NCBI RefSeq assembly: GCF_003710985.1
Contig: NZ_RHHT01000003.1
Coordinates: forward strand, 124,001-188,000
DNA from: Brevibacillus panacihumi
GTDB taxonomy: Bacteria; Bacillota; Bacilli; Brevibacillales; Brevibacillaceae
Reading direction: 5' to 3'
DNA length: 64,000 nucleotides
Positions 42,820-54,908 of the stretch are shown here, piece by piece. How positions within the stretch are numbered: position 1 is the first letter of the stretch; every line of letters begins with the position of its first letter. The notes beneath the pieces are model-generated. The model worked only from the letters and a program-made list of their open reading frames with translations, had not been told where the DNA came from and made no database searches. The position numbers and the translations under genes were made by a program.

Positions 42820-43788
42820 ATGGATGCAGTCCTGTTCGTTGGTCACGGAAGTAAGGATCCTGAAGGGAATGAAGAGATTCGCCAGTTTGTAAACGGATTG
42901 GCGCCAGAAATCGATGTTCCGATTATCGAGACATGCTTTTTGGAATTTGAACGCCCCGATATGCTGCAGGGACTCAGCGCTTGTGTCAAACGGGGAGCGA
43001 CCCGCGTAGCCGTCATCCCGATCATTTTGTTCTCGGCAGGACACGCCAAAATCCACATTCCAGCCGCGATTGATGAAGCCAAGGAGCTGTATCCGAATGT
43101 GCAGTTCATCTACGGTCGCCCGATCGGCATTCATGAGGAAGTGCTGAACATCCTGGCGACGCGCATGGAGGAGGCGGGCTTTGCTTCTGGCGAGGAGCAC
43201 GAGGATCTGGCGGTGCTGGTCATCGGACGCGGCAGCAGCGACGCTGACGCCAACAGCGATATTTACAAAATGTCCCGACTCTTCTGGGAGCGCTGGAAGG
43301 CGAAATGGGTGGAAACGGCTTTTATGGGCGTGACATTCCCGCTGTATCAGGAAGGGATCGAGCGTTGCCTCAAGCTGGGAGCCAAGCATGTGGTGGTTCT
43401 GCCGTATTTCCTGTTCACCGGGGTGTTGATCAAGCGCATGGCCGATCAGCTGGAGCAGTTCCGTGCGCAATACCCGGAAGCGCAATTCACCCTGGCGGAG
43501 TATTTCGGCTTCCATCCGCTTTTGAAAGAAGTGTTGAAGGACCGCGTAGAGGAAGCGCTGCACGGCGAGGTCAAGCTGAATTGCGACACCTGTCAGTACA
43601 GGCTGGCAGCGATGGAGCACATCGATCACCACCATCATCATCACGACGATGAGCACGGCCATGGGCATCATCACCATCATCATCATGGGCATCACCATGA
43701 CCACGAGCATGACCACCATGACCACGAGCACGAACATGACCACGACCATCACCACCACGACCATGACCACAAGCATGTGACCAAGTAG
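42820..43788 (+). CDS. cbiX: Sirohydrochlorin cobaltochelatase CbiX, long form with His-rich tail
   Basis: Inserts cobalt into sirohydrochlorin, the committing step of the cobalt-early route. The 322 residues hold two class II chelatase repeats (VGHGSKDPEGN with His9; VIGRGSSDADANSD) and the second-half SAGHAKIHIP. A CxxC motif (NCDTC) follows near residue 260, then a tail of about 56 residues with some 34 histidines mixed with Asp and Glu. AGGGGG suits ATG 42820; ATG 42814 is too close. The tail is probably a metal store or chaperone, as proposed for related CbiX proteins. Confidence 0.93.
   Translation: MDAVLFVGHGSKDPEGNEEIRQFVNGLAPEIDVPIIETCFLEFERPDMLQGLSACVKRGATRVAVIPIILFSAGHAKIHIPAAIDEAKELYPNVQFIYGRPIGIHEEVLNILATRMEEAGFASGEEHEDLAVLVIGRGSSDADANSDIYKMSRLFWERWKAKWVETAFMGVTFPLYQEGIERCLKLGAKHVVVLPYFLFTGVLIKRMADQLEQFRAQYPEAQFTLAEYFGFHPLLKEVLKDRVEEALHGEVKLNCDTCQYRLAAMEHIDHHHHHHDDEHGHGHHHHHHHGHHHDHEHDHHDHEHEHDHDHHHHDHDHKHVTK
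43619..43782 (+). repeat. Low-complexity CAC/CAT tract encoding the CbiX His-rich tail
   Basis: Irregular runs of CAC, CAT, GAC and GAG codons without fixed unit length. It lies wholly inside cbiX and in frame; repeats of this kind are prone to length change between strains. Confidence 0.85.
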
Positions 43789-43800
43789 GAGGGACCTGAA

Positions 43801-44574
43801 ATGATTCTGGTACTGGCCGGGACGAGCGACGCCCGCGAGTTGGCGGTTCGCATCAAGGAGACGGGGTATGAACTGTTGAGTACCGTTGTGACCGACAGCG
43901 CCGCGAAGAGCATGGAGGAAGCAGGCCTTCCCGTCCAAGTGGGAAGATTGACCGCGCAGGATCTCGTCAGCCTGATCGCCGAAAAAGGCATTCGCTGCGT
44001 GGTAGACGCTACCCATCCATTCGCAGAGGAAGCCTCGAAAAATGCCATGGCAGCGTCACAGGAGGCGGGAGTTCCGTATATCCGCTACGAGCGGGAAAGC
44101 CTGTCCGCCCCAGGGAGCGAGAAGCTGATCGTCGTGGAGGATTACGTGCAGGCGGCAGAGCTCGCAGCGAAGAAAAAAGGCGTAATCATGCTGACAACCG
44201 GTAGCAAGACGCTGAAGATTTTTACGGACCGTCTGCTGGGGCTGCCGGATACGACCTTGGTCGCCCGGATGCTGCCGCGCCTCGACAATATGCAAAAATG
44301 CGAGGAGCTTGGACTGGAGCAAAAGAACATCGTGGCGATGCAAGGCCCTTTTTCCAAGGATCTCAACAAGGCGCTCTACGACCACTACAAAGTCACGCTG
44401 ATGATCACCAAGGAGAGCGGCAAGGTCGGGGCATTCGATGAAAAGGTGGAAGCCGCGCTGGAAATGGGCATCGAGACGATTGTCATCGGCCGCCCCAAGA
44501 TCGAATACGGAGAAAAGTTTTCGGATTATGACAGCGTATTGACCCAACTCAACCAAGTGACAGGAGGAAAATGA
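43801..44574 (+). CDS. cbiJ: Cobalt-precorrin-6A reductase (CbiJ/CobK)
   Basis: NADH/NADPH-dependent reduction of the macrocycle at precorrin-6A. The 257 residues show the family opening ILVLAGTSDARELA, VVDATHPFAEEASKNA, YIRYERES, LTTGSKTLKIF and ARMLPR, MQGPFSKDLN and TKESGKVGAFDEK. AGGAGG precedes the ATG. Its stop overlaps the following cbiC region (ATGA). Confidence 0.94.
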   Translation: MILVLAGTSDARELAVRIKETGYELLSTVVTDSAAKSMEEAGLPVQVGRLTAQDLVSLIAEKGIRCVVDATHPFAEEASKNAMAASQEAGVPYIRYERESLSAPGSEKLIVVEDYVQAAELAAKKKGVIMLTTGSKTLKIFTDRLLGLPDTTLVARMLPRLDNMQKCEELGLEQKNIVAMQGPFSKDLNKALYDHYKVTLMITKESGKVGAFDEKVEAALEMGIETIVIGRPKIEYGEKFSDYDSVLTQLNQVTGGK

Positions 44575-44576
44575 CG

Positions 44577-45227
44577 ATGGATTTTCGCACGGATTTCAAA
44601 CCCCTGACGGTGCAGCCGCAGGAAATCGAAGACATGAGCTTTCAGATCATTACGGACGAGCTAGGGGAGCATCCGTTTTCCGAGGAGCAGTACAAGGTCG
44701 TGCAGCGTGTGATTCACGCCTCGGCGGACTTCGATTTGGGACGAAGCCTCGTGTTTCACCCGGATGCGGTACAGGCAGGGATCAGCGCGATCCGCAGCGG
44801 CAAAATCGTCGTGGCAGACGTGCAGATGGTGCAGGTCGGCATCAGCAAAAACCGGATCGAGAAATACGGCGGAGAGGTGAAAGTATATATCTCCGATCGC
44901 GACGTGATGGAGGAAGCAAAGCGCCTCAACACCACGCGTGCCATTATCTCCATGCGCAAGGCGATCAAGGAAGCAGAGGGCGGCATCTTCTGCATCGGCA
45001 ATGCGCCTACCGCCCTTTTGGAGCTGATCCGTCTGGTGAAAGAAGGAGAAGCCAAGCCGGGTCTGATCATCGGAATGCCCGTCGGCTTTGTCTCGGCGGC
45101 TGAGTCCAAGGAAGAGCTGGCGAAGCTGGATATCCCATTTATTACCAATATCGGGCGCAAAGGCGGCAGTCCGGTGACGGTGGCTGCCCTGAATGCGATC
45201 TCGCTGCTGGCGGAACGGTTGGGGTAA
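44577..45227 (+). CDS. cbiC: Cobalt-precorrin-8 methylmutase (CbiC/CobH)
   Basis: Moves a methyl group from C11 to C12 to give cobyrinate. The 216 residues contain VVQRVIHASADFDL with the catalytic histidine, VVADVQMVQVGISK, GNAPTALLEL, GMPVGFVSAAESKEEL and GRKGGSPVTVAALNA, all typical. Start ATG 44577 sits 9 nt after AGGAGG; ATG 44571, which overlaps the cbiJ stop, is possible. Confidence 0.94.
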   Translation: MDFRTDFKPLTVQPQEIEDMSFQIITDELGEHPFSEEQYKVVQRVIHASADFDLGRSLVFHPDAVQAGISAIRSGKIVVADVQMVQVGISKNRIEKYGGEVKVYISDRDVMEEAKRLNTTRAIISMRKAIKEAEGGIFCIGNAPTALLELIRLVKEGEAKPGLIIGMPVGFVSAAESKEELAKLDIPFITNIGRKGGSPVTVAALNAISLLAERLG

Positions 45228-45229
45228 GG

Positions 45230-46366
45230 ATGGCGGCGATGGCAGCGAAGGATGAAAAAGAAGCCAAACCGCTCCGTCACGGCTATACGACAGGTGCTTG
45301 CGCCACGGCAGCGACGAAAGCTGCCCTGGTCGCACTGATTACGCAGGAGCCGCAAAAGCAAGCGACGATCCGCCTGCCGATCGGAGAAGACGTAACCTTC
45401 CAGATGGAGCGCTGCGAGTTCGACGAGCGCAAGGCTGTGACCGGAACCATCAAGGACGGCGGGGATGACCCGGACGCGACCCATGGCGCTTTGATCGAAA
45501 GCCGCGTGGAATGGCTGGACGAGCCGGGCATCGTGCTGGATGGCGGAATCGGAGTAGGGCGCGTAACCAAGCCGGGGCTCCCAGTGCCGATCGGCGAAGC
45601 GGCGATCAATCCGGTCCCGCGCAAAATGATTCGGGAGACCGCCCAGGCTGTGCTCGATCAGTATGAGATCGAGCGGGGCATCAAGATCGTCATCTCGGTC
45701 CCGGCAGGCGAGGAGATCGCCAAGAAAACCTTGAACGGCAGACTCGGGATTCTCGGCGGCATCTCGATTCTCGGGACGCGCGGCATCGTGGTGCCGTTTT
45801 CCACTTCTGCCTATAAAGCGAGCGTGGCGCAGGCCATCAATGTAGCCAAGGAAGCAGGCTGCGACCACATCGTTTTGTCGACGGGAGGAAAAACCGAGTC
45901 TTTCGGGATGGAGATGTACCCGGAGCTGTCGGAGGAGGCCTTCGTCGAGATGGGCGATTTCGTCGGCTTCGCCCTGCAGCAGTGCAAGCGCAAGCAGATG
46001 AAAAAAGTGACGCTGGTCGGGATGATGGGCAAGTTCTCCAAAGTGGCGCAGGGCGTCATGATGGTTCATTCCAAGAGCGCCCCTGTCGATTTCGGCTTTC
46101 TCGCGCAGATGGCGGAGGAGGCAGGAGCCGGCGACGAGCTTGTGGAGCAAATCAAAGGGGCAAACACCGCCTCGCAGGTGGGAGATCTCATGGCAGATAC
46201 CCCAGCCTTTTTTGAAAAAATGGGCGAGAACTGCTGCCGGGCCGCACTGAAGGAAGTCGGCGGCGGCATGGAGATCGAGACGATGATCATTACGATGAAA
46301 GGGTCCCTGTTGGGAAGGGTGACGTTGCATGACACAGACGATGAAAGTGATCGGCATCGGGGATGA
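45230..46366 (+). CDS. cbiD: Cobalt-precorrin-5B C1-methyltransferase (CbiD)
   Basis: Methylates C1 in the anaerobic pathway; CbiD has no aerobic counterpart, so it marks the cobalt-early route. The 378 residues have [16 protein letters not shown] near the start, [55 protein letters not shown] and the final KGSLLGR segment. It begins 2 nt after the cbiC stop and overlaps the following fused methyltransferase by 38 nt. Confidence 0.94.
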   Translation: MAAMAAKDEKEAKPLRHGYTTGACATAATKAALVALITQEPQKQATIRLPIGEDVTFQMERCEFDERKAVTGTIKDGGDDPDATHGALIESRVEWLDEPGIVLDGGIGVGRVTKPGLPVPIGEAAINPVPRKMIRETAQAVLDQYEIERGIKIVISVPAGEEIAKKTLNGRLGILGGISILGTRGIVVPFSTSAYKASVAQAINVAKEAGCDHIVLSTGGKTESFGMEMYPELSEEAFVEMGDFVGFALQQCKRKQMKKVTLVGMMGKFSKVAQGVMMVHSKSAPVDFGFLAQMAEEAGAGDELVEQIKGANTASQVGDLMADTPAFFEKMGENCCRAALKEVGGGMEIETMIITMKGSLLGRVTLHDTDDESDRHRG

Positions 46367-47564
46367 CGGGCAAACGAGCTTGCTGCCCTTGTATCGGACA
46401 TGGATTGAGGAAAGCGAGCTGTTGATTGGAGGGGAACGGCATCTTTCCTTTTTTCCCGAGCATACAGGCGAGAAGAGAGTGCTGAAGGGCGGACTCTCCG
46501 CTATGGTGGAGGAGCTTCGCACCGAGACGCGCAAGACCGTTATCCTCGCCTCGGGAGATCCGCTCTTTTACGGAATCGGCAGCTTACTGGCGAAAAAGCT
46601 GAAAAACGTGGAGATATTCCCCAACCTCAGTTCCATTCAGCTCGCGTTTGCCAAGATGGGCGAGGCATGGCAGGATGCGGCATTTGCCAGCGTGCATGGA
46701 CGCAGCATCAAGGGATTGGCGCAGCGCATTGACGGCAAGGAAAAGGTGGCTTTGCTGACCGATCAGGAAAATACGCCAGCCGCCATTGCGAAGTATCTGC
46801 TCGCTTTCGGGATGACGGAGTACGATGCGTTTGTAGGTGAGAATCTCGGCAGTCCCGAGGAGCGCACGGGCTGGTACGCCCTGGAGGAGATGGCGGACCA
46901 GCGTTTTTCTGACCTGAATGTCGTCATCTTGAAAAAGCGTCGTCCCAGCCCGGTCTGGCCGTTGGGCATCGCGGACGAGGAGTTTTCCCAGCGCAAGCCG
47001 GACAAGGGCTTGATCACGAAGCGGGAAGTGCGCATCCTGAGCATTGCGCAGCTGCAATTGCATGCGAAAAGCATCGTCTGGGACATCGGCACCTGCACAG
47101 GCTCTGTTGCGATTGAAGCGGCGCGCATCGCCAGAGACGGCGAAGTGTACGGCGTGGAAAAGAACGCGGATGATCTGGAGAATTGCCGCCAGAACATGGC
47201 GAAGTTTCGCACGGACCTGACGGTTGTTCATGCGCGGGCCCCGCAAGGCTTGGAGCATTTCCCTGACCCGGATGCGGTGTTCATCGGAGGAAGCGGAGGC
47301 GAACTAAGAGAGCTTTTGCACATCTGCTGCACTCGACTGCGTGCGGGAGGCCGGATTGTGGTCAATGCCGCTACGATTGAGACCCTCTACGAAGCGACGC
47401 AGGCTTTTGCCGCAGAAGGCTTTGAAACGTCCGTCACGCTGGCGCAGCTGTCGCGCAGCAAGCCGATCCTGTCGCTGACCCGTTTTGAAGCGTTGAACCC
47501 GATCTACATCATTACCGCATGGGCCAAAGAGGCAACGACAGAAGGAGGCAAGTCAGATGAGTAA
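46329..47564 (+). CDS. cbiET: Fused cobalt-precorrin-7 C5 and C15 methyltransferase (CbiE-CbiT)
   Basis: A 411-residue fusion. The N-terminal half is the CbiE tetrapyrrole methylase ([36 protein letters not shown]); the C-terminal half is the CbiT class I methyltransferase with decarboxylating activity ([45 protein letters not shown]). Fused CobL-like forms are common. The ATG overlaps cbiD by 38 nt and the stop overlaps cbiL by 8 nt. Confidence 0.93.
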   Translation: MTQTMKVIGIGDDGQTSLLPLYRTWIEESELLIGGERHLSFFPEHTGEKRVLKGGLSAMVEELRTETRKTVILASGDPLFYGIGSLLAKKLKNVEIFPNLSSIQLAFAKMGEAWQDAAFASVHGRSIKGLAQRIDGKEKVALLTDQENTPAAIAKYLLAFGMTEYDAFVGENLGSPEERTGWYALEEMADQRFSDLNVVILKKRRPSPVWPLGIADEEFSQRKPDKGLITKREVRILSIAQLQLHAKSIVWDIGTCTGSVAIEAARIARDGEVYGVEKNADDLENCRQNMAKFRTDLTVVHARAPQGLEHFPDPDAVFIGGSGGELRELLHICCTRLRAGGRIVVNAATIETLYEATQAFAAEGFETSVTLAQLSRSKPILSLTRFEALNPIYIITAWAKEATTEGGKSDE

Positions 47565-48273
47565 GATCGGAACTCTATACGGACTGGGAGTAGGTCCCGG
47601 CGATCCCGAGCTGATCACGGTCAAGGCGTTTCGCCTGCTCCAGCAATCGCCGGTCATCGCCTACCCGAAAAAACGGATGGGCAGCAAAAGCTACGCTCAC
47701 CAGATCGCGGAAATGTACGTAAAGCCCGCGCCGGACAAGGAAATGCTCGGGCTGGTGTTCCCGATGACACGCGATCCGGAGATTTTGGAGCGCGAGTGGA
47801 CGAATACGGTCCAGATCGTTTGGGAGCGGCTTTCTGCTGGGAAGGACGTTGCGTTCGTTACAGAGGGCGACCCCTTGTTTTACAGCACGTTCATCCACAT
47901 GATGCGCGGCATGCAGGAAGCTCATCCGGAGGTGCCGATCGTGACGATTCCCGGAGTTTCCTCCTTTCTCGGGGCCGCAGCCCGCTTTAATCTGCCCTTG
48001 GCAGACGGGGATGAACAGATCGGAATCATTCCGGCTACTGAGGATCGGGACGCGATGCGCCAAGCGATTGAGAATCACGACACGGTCATCTTCCTGAAGG
48101 TCGCCAAAGTCTTGCCGATGATTATCGGCCTGCTGAAGGAGCTGGGGCTGGACGATAAGGCGGCGGTAGCGACGAAAGTCACTTCGTCCGAGGAAATGGT
48201 CTGGACGGATATGCGGGAGCTGGAGCGCGCGGAGCTTGGCTATCTTACGCTGATGGTGGTGAAAAAGGGATGA
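47557..48273 (+). CDS. cbiL: Cobalt-factor-II C20-methyltransferase (CbiL)
   Basis: First methylation after cobalt insertion. The 238-residue tetrapyrrole methylase has [52 protein letters not shown] and [17 protein letters not shown] lies before the ATG inside the end of cbiET. Its stop overlaps the cbiF start as ATGA. Confidence 0.94.
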   Translation: MSKIGTLYGLGVGPGDPELITVKAFRLLQQSPVIAYPKKRMGSKSYAHQIAEMYVKPAPDKEMLGLVFPMTRDPEILEREWTNTVQIVWERLSAGKDVAFVTEGDPLFYSTFIHMMRGMQEAHPEVPIVTIPGVSSFLGAAARFNLPLADGDEQIGIIPATEDRDAMRQAIENHDTVIFLKVAKVLPMIIGLLKELGLDDKAAVATKVTSSEEMVWTDMRELERAELGYLTLMVVKKG

Positions 48274-49052
48274 AGCTGTACATCGTAGGAGCGGGTCCGG
48301 GCGACCCTGATCTGATCACGGTAAAAGGCTTGAAGCTGCTGCAAAAGGCGGATGTCATCATGTACACGGATTCGCTGGTCAACGAAGAACTGGTAGCGCT
48401 GGGCAATCCCGACGCGGAGGTGCTGCAAAGCTCCGGCATGGCCCTCGAAGAGATGGTCGAGCTGATGCTGACTCATCTTCGTGCAGGGAAAACAGTCGTG
48501 CGTTTACATACAGGCGATCCGTCTGTGTACGGGGCGATTATGGAACAAATCGCATTGTTGAAAGCAGAGGGCGTCGAAGTGGAGATCGTGCCGGGGGTAA
48601 GCTCCGTCTTCGCTGCGGCAGCCGCTGTCGGGGCTGAACTGACGATTCCTGAGCTGACCCAGACGCTGATCCTCACGCGTGCCGAGGGGCGGACCCCTGT
48701 GCCGGAGCGGGAAAAACTGCGTGCGCTGGCAGAGCATCACTGCACCTTGGCGTTGTATCTGAGCGCGACGCTGACCAAAAAAGTCGTGCGCGAGCTGATC
48801 GAGGCAGGCTGGCGCGAGGATACGCCTGTCGCAGTCGTGCAGCGGGCAAGCTGGCCGGATCAGCTCATAGTCCGCACGACGTTGGCGAATCTGGATGCAG
48901 ACATGGGCAAGCACGGCATCCGCAAGCATGCAATGATTTTGGCGGGCTGGGCATTGGACCCGGATATTCATGAAAAGAGCGAGCAGTACCGCTCCAAGCT
49001 GTACGACAAAACCTTCACGCACGGGTACAGAAAAGGTGTGAAAGAAGGATGA
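48270..49052 (+). CDS. cbiF: Cobalt-precorrin-4 C11-methyltransferase (CbiF)
   Basis: Adds the C11 methyl group. The 260 residues show GAGPGDPDLITVKGLKLLQKADVIMYTDSLV in the N-terminal glycine-rich part, VRLHTGDPSVYGAI, VPGVSSVFAAAAAVGAELT and LTRAEGRTPVPE, which is the CbiF/CobM pattern rather than CobA. Four-nt overlaps join it to cbiL and cbiG. Confidence 0.94.
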   Translation: MKLYIVGAGPGDPDLITVKGLKLLQKADVIMYTDSLVNEELVALGNPDAEVLQSSGMALEEMVELMLTHLRAGKTVVRLHTGDPSVYGAIMEQIALLKAEGVEVEIVPGVSSVFAAAAAVGAELTIPELTQTLILTRAEGRTPVPEREKLRALAEHHCTLALYLSATLTKKVVRELIEAGWREDTPVAVVQRASWPDQLIVRTTLANLDADMGKHGIRKHAMILAGWALDPDIHEKSEQYRSKLYDKTFTHGYRKGVKEG

Positions 49053-50191
49053 TCATCGAGCTGAAAGAGGGAGAAATCCCCGAGATCCGGCAGCGCGGCG
49101 ATTACGCCGTCGTCGCCATTACAAAGCATGGCGTAGAGATGGCGCGCGATCTGGTGCAGAAATTCCCTGGGGCGGATCTCTACTACATGAGCAAATTTGA
49201 GCGTGGGGACGAGGAAGCGCGGGGCATTCAGCTTTTTACCAACAGTGTGCGCATGCTGTTTCCTGCCCTCTGGCCCGTCTACAAGGGATTGATCATCATT
49301 ATCTCGCTTGGCGCAGTGGTGCGGATGATCGCTCCTTTGCTCGAAGATAAAAAGAAAGATCCCGGAATCGTGGTCATCGATGATCGCGGAGAAAATGTCA
49401 TCAGTGTCCTGTCCGGCCACCTCGGCGGGGCGAACGAGCTGGCGCATGAGGTGGCAGCGGTGATGGGGGCGCGTCCGATTATTACGACTGCTTCCGATGT
49501 GCAGAAGACGATTCCTGTCGACCTGTTCGGACGCCGCTTCGGCTGGGAATGGGAATCAGACGAAAAGCTGACCCCGGTAAGCGCCTCGGTCGTGAATGAG
49601 GAGCGGGTCGCTGTCATCAATGAATCAGGCGAGCGGGATTGGTGGATGCACGAGACGCCGATGCCGCCGTCGATCAAAGAGTACGCGACCATTGCCGAAG
49701 CGCTGGCGGACGAGCCGCAGGCTGCACTCGTCGTGACGCACCGCATCTTGACGCCGGAAGAGCAGCCGATCCTGCAAAACGGCGTGATCTATCGTCCCAA
49801 AGTCATTGTGCTCGGAATGGGCTGCAACCGTGGGACATCTGCCGAAGAGATCGAAGCGGTGATCAAGGAAACCTTGGACGAGCTGCAATTCTCGATCAAA
49901 AGCGTCAAAGCCCTGGCAACGATCGCCTTGAAAAAGGATGAAGCGGGACTGATCGCCGTCTGCGAAAAATACGGTTGGCCGTTCGTCTGGTATGAGCCGG
50001 AGGAATTGAACCAGGTGGAAATCAGCGATCCATCCGAGACAGTGTACAAGTTCACCGGGGCCTATGGCGTCAGCGAGCCCGCAGCCAAGCTGTACGCTGG
50101 CGTCGAGGAACTCGTACTGACCAAGAAAAAGTCGGGCAATACCACGATCTCCGTAGGGCTCATGCCCTACCACAAGGAGGGGCGCAGATGA
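49049..50191 (+). CDS. cbiG: Cobalt-precorrin-5A hydrolase (CbiG)
   Basis: Opens the delta-lactone ring and releases acetaldehyde in the anaerobic pathway. The 380 residues have LFPALWPVYKGLIIIISLGAVVRMIAPLL, DDRGENVISVLSGHLGGANELAHEVA and ITTASDVQKTIPVDLFGRRFGW in the N-terminal half, and GMGCNRGTSAEEIE with FTGAYGVSEPAAKL in the C-terminal half. Together with CbiD it confirms the oxygen-independent route. Confidence 0.94.
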   Translation: MIIELKEGEIPEIRQRGDYAVVAITKHGVEMARDLVQKFPGADLYYMSKFERGDEEARGIQLFTNSVRMLFPALWPVYKGLIIIISLGAVVRMIAPLLEDKKKDPGIVVIDDRGENVISVLSGHLGGANELAHEVAAVMGARPIITTASDVQKTIPVDLFGRRFGWEWESDEKLTPVSASVVNEERVAVINESGERDWWMHETPMPPSIKEYATIAEALADEPQAALVVTHRILTPEEQPILQNGVIYRPKVIVLGMGCNRGTSAEEIEAVIKETLDELQFSIKSVKALATIALKKDEAGLIAVCEKYGWPFVWYEPEELNQVEISDPSETVYKFTGAYGVSEPAAKLYAGVEELVLTKKKSGNTTISVGLMPYHKEGRR

Positions 50192-51568
50192 GCATGAGCG
50201 GCAACCGCCGATTGGTAATTGCCGGGACGGGCAGCGGAGCGGGAAAGACGACAGTGACCATCGGACTGATGGCCGCACTGAAGCAAAAAGGCTATACGGT
50301 CCAAGGCTTCAAATGCGGACCTGACTACATCGATCCCACCTATCACACTGCCGTAACCGGAAGACCCTCGCGCAATCTGGACAGCTTCATGCTTGCCCAC
50401 GAGGCAGTGAAGGAGATTTTTGTCCGGGGGAGCCAGGGAGCAGATATCTCCGTCATCGAGGGCGTAATGGGGATGTACGACGGCAAGGAAGCAACCAGCG
50501 ACAAGGGCAGTACGGCAGAAATCAGCATCCTCACCGAATCGCCTGTGCTGCTGGTCGTCAACTGCCAGAGCATGGCCCGCAGCGCGGCTGCCATCGTCAA
50601 AGGCTTTCAATTGCTCAACCCTGCTGCACGGATCGTCGGCGTTATCGCGAACAAGGTGGGCAGCGAGGGCCATCACAAGATCGTCAAGGCTGCGATCGAG
50701 CAGGAGTGCGGAATCCCGGTCGTTGGCTATCTCAAGCGGGAGGGCGATGTGGAAATCCCCGAGCGCCATCTGGGATTGGTGCCGTCCGTGGAGCGCGGCG
50801 AACTGAATCCCCTGTTTGACCGCTTGGCGGAGATCATCGCACAAACCGTCGATCTCGAGCAGATTTGGGAGCTGGCAAAGGCGGAGCCGCTTCATGCCGA
50901 GCCTGTTTTGTTCGCGAAGAAGGCGGTTCCTGACCGAGTGACCATTGCTGTGGCGAAAGACCCGGCCTTTCATTTTTACTATCCGGAGAATCTGGAGCTG
51001 TTGGAAGCCTACGGAGCCAAGCTGCACTTCTTTTCGCCGCTGGCGGGTGAGTGCGTGCCGCAAGAAGCAGACGGCTTGTACATCGGCGGCGGCTTTCCAG
51101 AAGAATTCGCCGCGGAACTCTCGCAACAGACTGAGGTGCTGGCATCCTTTCGTCGGGCGATTGGCGCTGGTCTGCCGACGCTGGCGGAGTGCGGCGGCTT
51201 CATGTATCTGACGGAAGCGATCGTCACGACGGAGGGCAAAAGCTACCCCATGGTCGGACTGATCCCGGGCACCGTAACCATGCAGAAAAAGCTGGCGGCG
51301 CTCGGCTATCGGGAAGTGCGCGGTACAAAAGAAAACTTCCTGCTCGGCACGGAGGAGCAGGCGAAGGGGCATGAGTTCCATTACTCTACCCTCGCCAGCT
51401 CGCAGGAAGAAGAGCTTCCATACGCCTACGAAACCAAGGGCTTGCGCGGCACGAAGCCGGAGGGCTTTGCGCAGGACAATCTGGTCGCAGGCTATACGCA
51501 TCTGCATTTTGGCTCCAATCCGGCTGTCGTCGAGCGCTGGATCACGCGTTGTCTGGAGGTGGCAGGAC

Positions 51569-51576
<8 letters not shown>
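50188..51576 (+). CDS. cbiA: Cobyrinic acid a,c-diamide synthase (CbiA)
   Basis: Glutamine-dependent amidation of the a and c side chains. The 462 residues combine a P-loop synthetase (GTGSGAGKTTVTIGLMAAL, KCGPDYIDPTYH) and a C-terminal triad glutaminase domain (YIGGGFPEEF, LAECGGFMYL with the nucleophile Cys, GHEFHYS and a terminal YTHLHF). ATGA overlap with cbiG; its last 8 nt contain the GTG start of cbiP. Confidence 0.94.
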
Positions 51577-53085
<1,509 letters not shown>

Positions 53086-53089
<4 letters not shown>

Positions 53090-54135
53090 CGAAATGGCAA
53101 GATTTCCTGCCTGCCATCGGATCTCGTAATCCAGAAGCAGCAGCGCAGGCGAGGCTTCATATCGACCAACTGACCAAACCGCTTGGCAGCCTGGGACGCC
53201 TGGAGGAATTGGCCATAGAGTTGGCTGCGATTACGGGCGAAAGCTTTCCTGTCGTAACGCCTCCAGGTGTGATCGTGTTCGCGGCCGATCACGGTGTCGC
53301 TGTCGAGGGTGTTTCGGCATATCCGCAGGAGGTCACTGTCCAGATGGTCGCCAACATGGCGAACGGAGGAGCGGGGATCAACGTATTTGCGCGCCAGATT
53401 GACGCTCTGGAGCGGATTGTCGATGTCGGCGTGGCGAACGAGGTGGAAGTACCTGGCGTCATCGCGCGCCGCATCAAGGCAGGAACGGCCAACATGCTGC
53501 GAGAGCCCGCCATGTCGCGGGAAGAGGCAGAGCGCACACTGCAGGTCGGAAGCGAAGCGGCGTTGGAAATCATCGAAGCGGGTGCCAAGGTATTGATCGT
53601 TGGCGAGGTGGGAATAGCGAATACGACGGCAAGCAGCGCCATTCTGGCCGCCTTGACAGGGGCTGATCCCGATGAGATCGTCGGACGCGGCACAGGACTC
53701 GACGACGCTGGCTGGGCACGGAAAAAGCAGGTGGTGCGAGAAGCAATTGCCTTGCATCGTCCGGACGCAGCAGAGCCAATCGACGTGCTGGCCAAGGTAG
53801 GAGGTTTGGAAATCGGCGCGATGGCAGGAGCGATCCTTGGCGCTGCTTCCAAGCGTATCCCTGTCTTGCTGGACGGCTTCATTGCTACGGTAGCGGCTTT
53901 GCTGGCAGTACGTCTATGCCCAGGCAGCGCTGATTTCCTTATCGCGGGACATCGCTCCCTGGAGCCGGGACACGCCTATGTGCTGAACGTGCTCGGAAAG
54001 GAACCTCTGCTGGATCTGCAATTGCGGCTGGGAGAGGGAACAGGGGCTGCCTTGGCCTATCCTGTGCTGGAGGCGGCCTGCCGCATGATTCATGAAATGG
54101 CGACCTTCGCATCGGCGGGAGTGAGCGGAAAATGA
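53086..54135 (+). CDS. cobT: Nicotinate-nucleotide:dimethylbenzimidazole phosphoribosyltransferase (CobT)
   Basis: Activates the lower ligand base to alpha-ribazole phosphate. The 349 residues contain LTKPLGSLGRLEELA, FAADHGVAVEGVSAYPQEVTVQMV, GEVGIANTTASSA and RLGEGTGAALA with the catalytic glutamate, all typical CobT. No bluB or bza genes lie here, so the source of dimethylbenzimidazole is outside the window. Overlaps cbiP and cobA by 4 nt. Confidence 0.94.
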
Positions 54136-54905
54136 GCCAAAAAGGAAAGGTGTACCTCGTCGGGGCGGGTCCCGGAGACCCGAAGCTGATCACTGTAAAA
54201 GGAATGGAATGTCTGCAGCAGGCAGATGTCGTGGTGTATGACCGCCTGTCAAATCCGGCTCTGCTGGAGTACGCGCCGACCCATGCAGAACGGATTTTCT
54301 GCGGCAAGTATCCCGACAACCACACGATGCGGCAGGAAGCGATCAACCAGCTGCTGGCGGAAAAAGCCTTGGGCGGCCTGACCGTCGTACGGCTGAAAGG
54401 CGGAGATCCCAGCGTATTTGGACGAGTCGGGGAGGAAGCCGAGCACCTCGCGCAGTACGGCATCCCTTTTGAGATCGTTCCGGGTGTGACCGCTGGCATC
54501 GCCGCTCCCGCCTATGCCGGGATTCCCGTCACGCACAGGGAGTACGGCTCCTCCTTTGCCGTCGTGACCGGACATCTGCGCGAGGAGAAGCCGGAGCAGG
54601 CGGTGGAAAAGTGGCGCGCATTGGCGCAAGGAATCGATACGGTCGCGTTTTACATGGGTATTGGCAATCTGCCGATGATTCGCAAACAACTGATCGAGCA
54701 TGGCAAAGATCCAAAGACACCTGTAGCGGTGATTGCCTGGGGGACGCTCCCGGAGCAAGCAACCGTGACGGGGACGCTGGCTGACATCGAGCAGCGCCTG
54801 GCGGATAACCCGCAGATCACCAATCCGGCGATTATTCTTGTTGGTGAGGTCGTACAATTGCGTGAAAAGATCCGATGGTTTGAAGCCGCACAGGTTGAGG
54901 TGTAA
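54132..54905 (+). CDS. cobA: Uroporphyrinogen-III C-methyltransferase (SUMT)
   Basis: First committed step, two SAM-dependent methylations of uroporphyrinogen III to precorrin-2. The 257 residues show VGAGPGDPKLITVKGMECLQQADVVVYDRL in the N terminus, VVRLKGGDPSVFGRVGEEAEHL, PGVTAGIAAPAYAGIPVTHR and YMGIGNLP, the SUMT pattern. It also feeds siroheme synthesis. It follows cobT with 4-nt overlap and is 3 nt before sirC. Confidence 0.95.
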   Translation: MSQKGKVYLVGAGPGDPKLITVKGMECLQQADVVVYDRLSNPALLEYAPTHAERIFCGKYPDNHTMRQEAINQLLAEKALGGLTVVRLKGGDPSVFGRVGEEAEHLAQYGIPFEIVPGVTAGIAAPAYAGIPVTHREYGSSFAVVTGHLREEKPEQAVEKWRALAQGIDTVAFYMGIGNLPMIRKQLIEHGKDPKTPVAVIAWGTLPEQATVTGTLADIEQRLADNPQITNPAIILVGEVVQLREKIRWFEAAQVEV

Positions 54906-54908
54906 GGC

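Noticed and set aside
43619-43782. Tandem CAC/CAT repeats as a CRISPR-like or satellite array
   Set aside because: Units are irregular, lack spacers and stay in frame within cbiX; it is coding low complexity.
42100-44016. Minus-strand open frame of 638 codons opposite cbiH and cbiX
   Set aside because: It is the shadow of GC-rich plus-strand genes with clear motifs; its protein is low-complexity Val/Met-rich opposite the His tract and has no ribosome site or domain.
44756-46534. Minus-strand open frame of 592 codons opposite cbiC and cbiD
   Set aside because: Antisense to well-identified B12 genes, odd Arg/His/Leu-rich composition, no recognisable fold.
50167-51507. Minus-strand open frame of 446 codons opposite cbiA
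   Set aside because: Same codon-bias shadow; the plus-strand protein has intact synthetase and glutaminase motifs.
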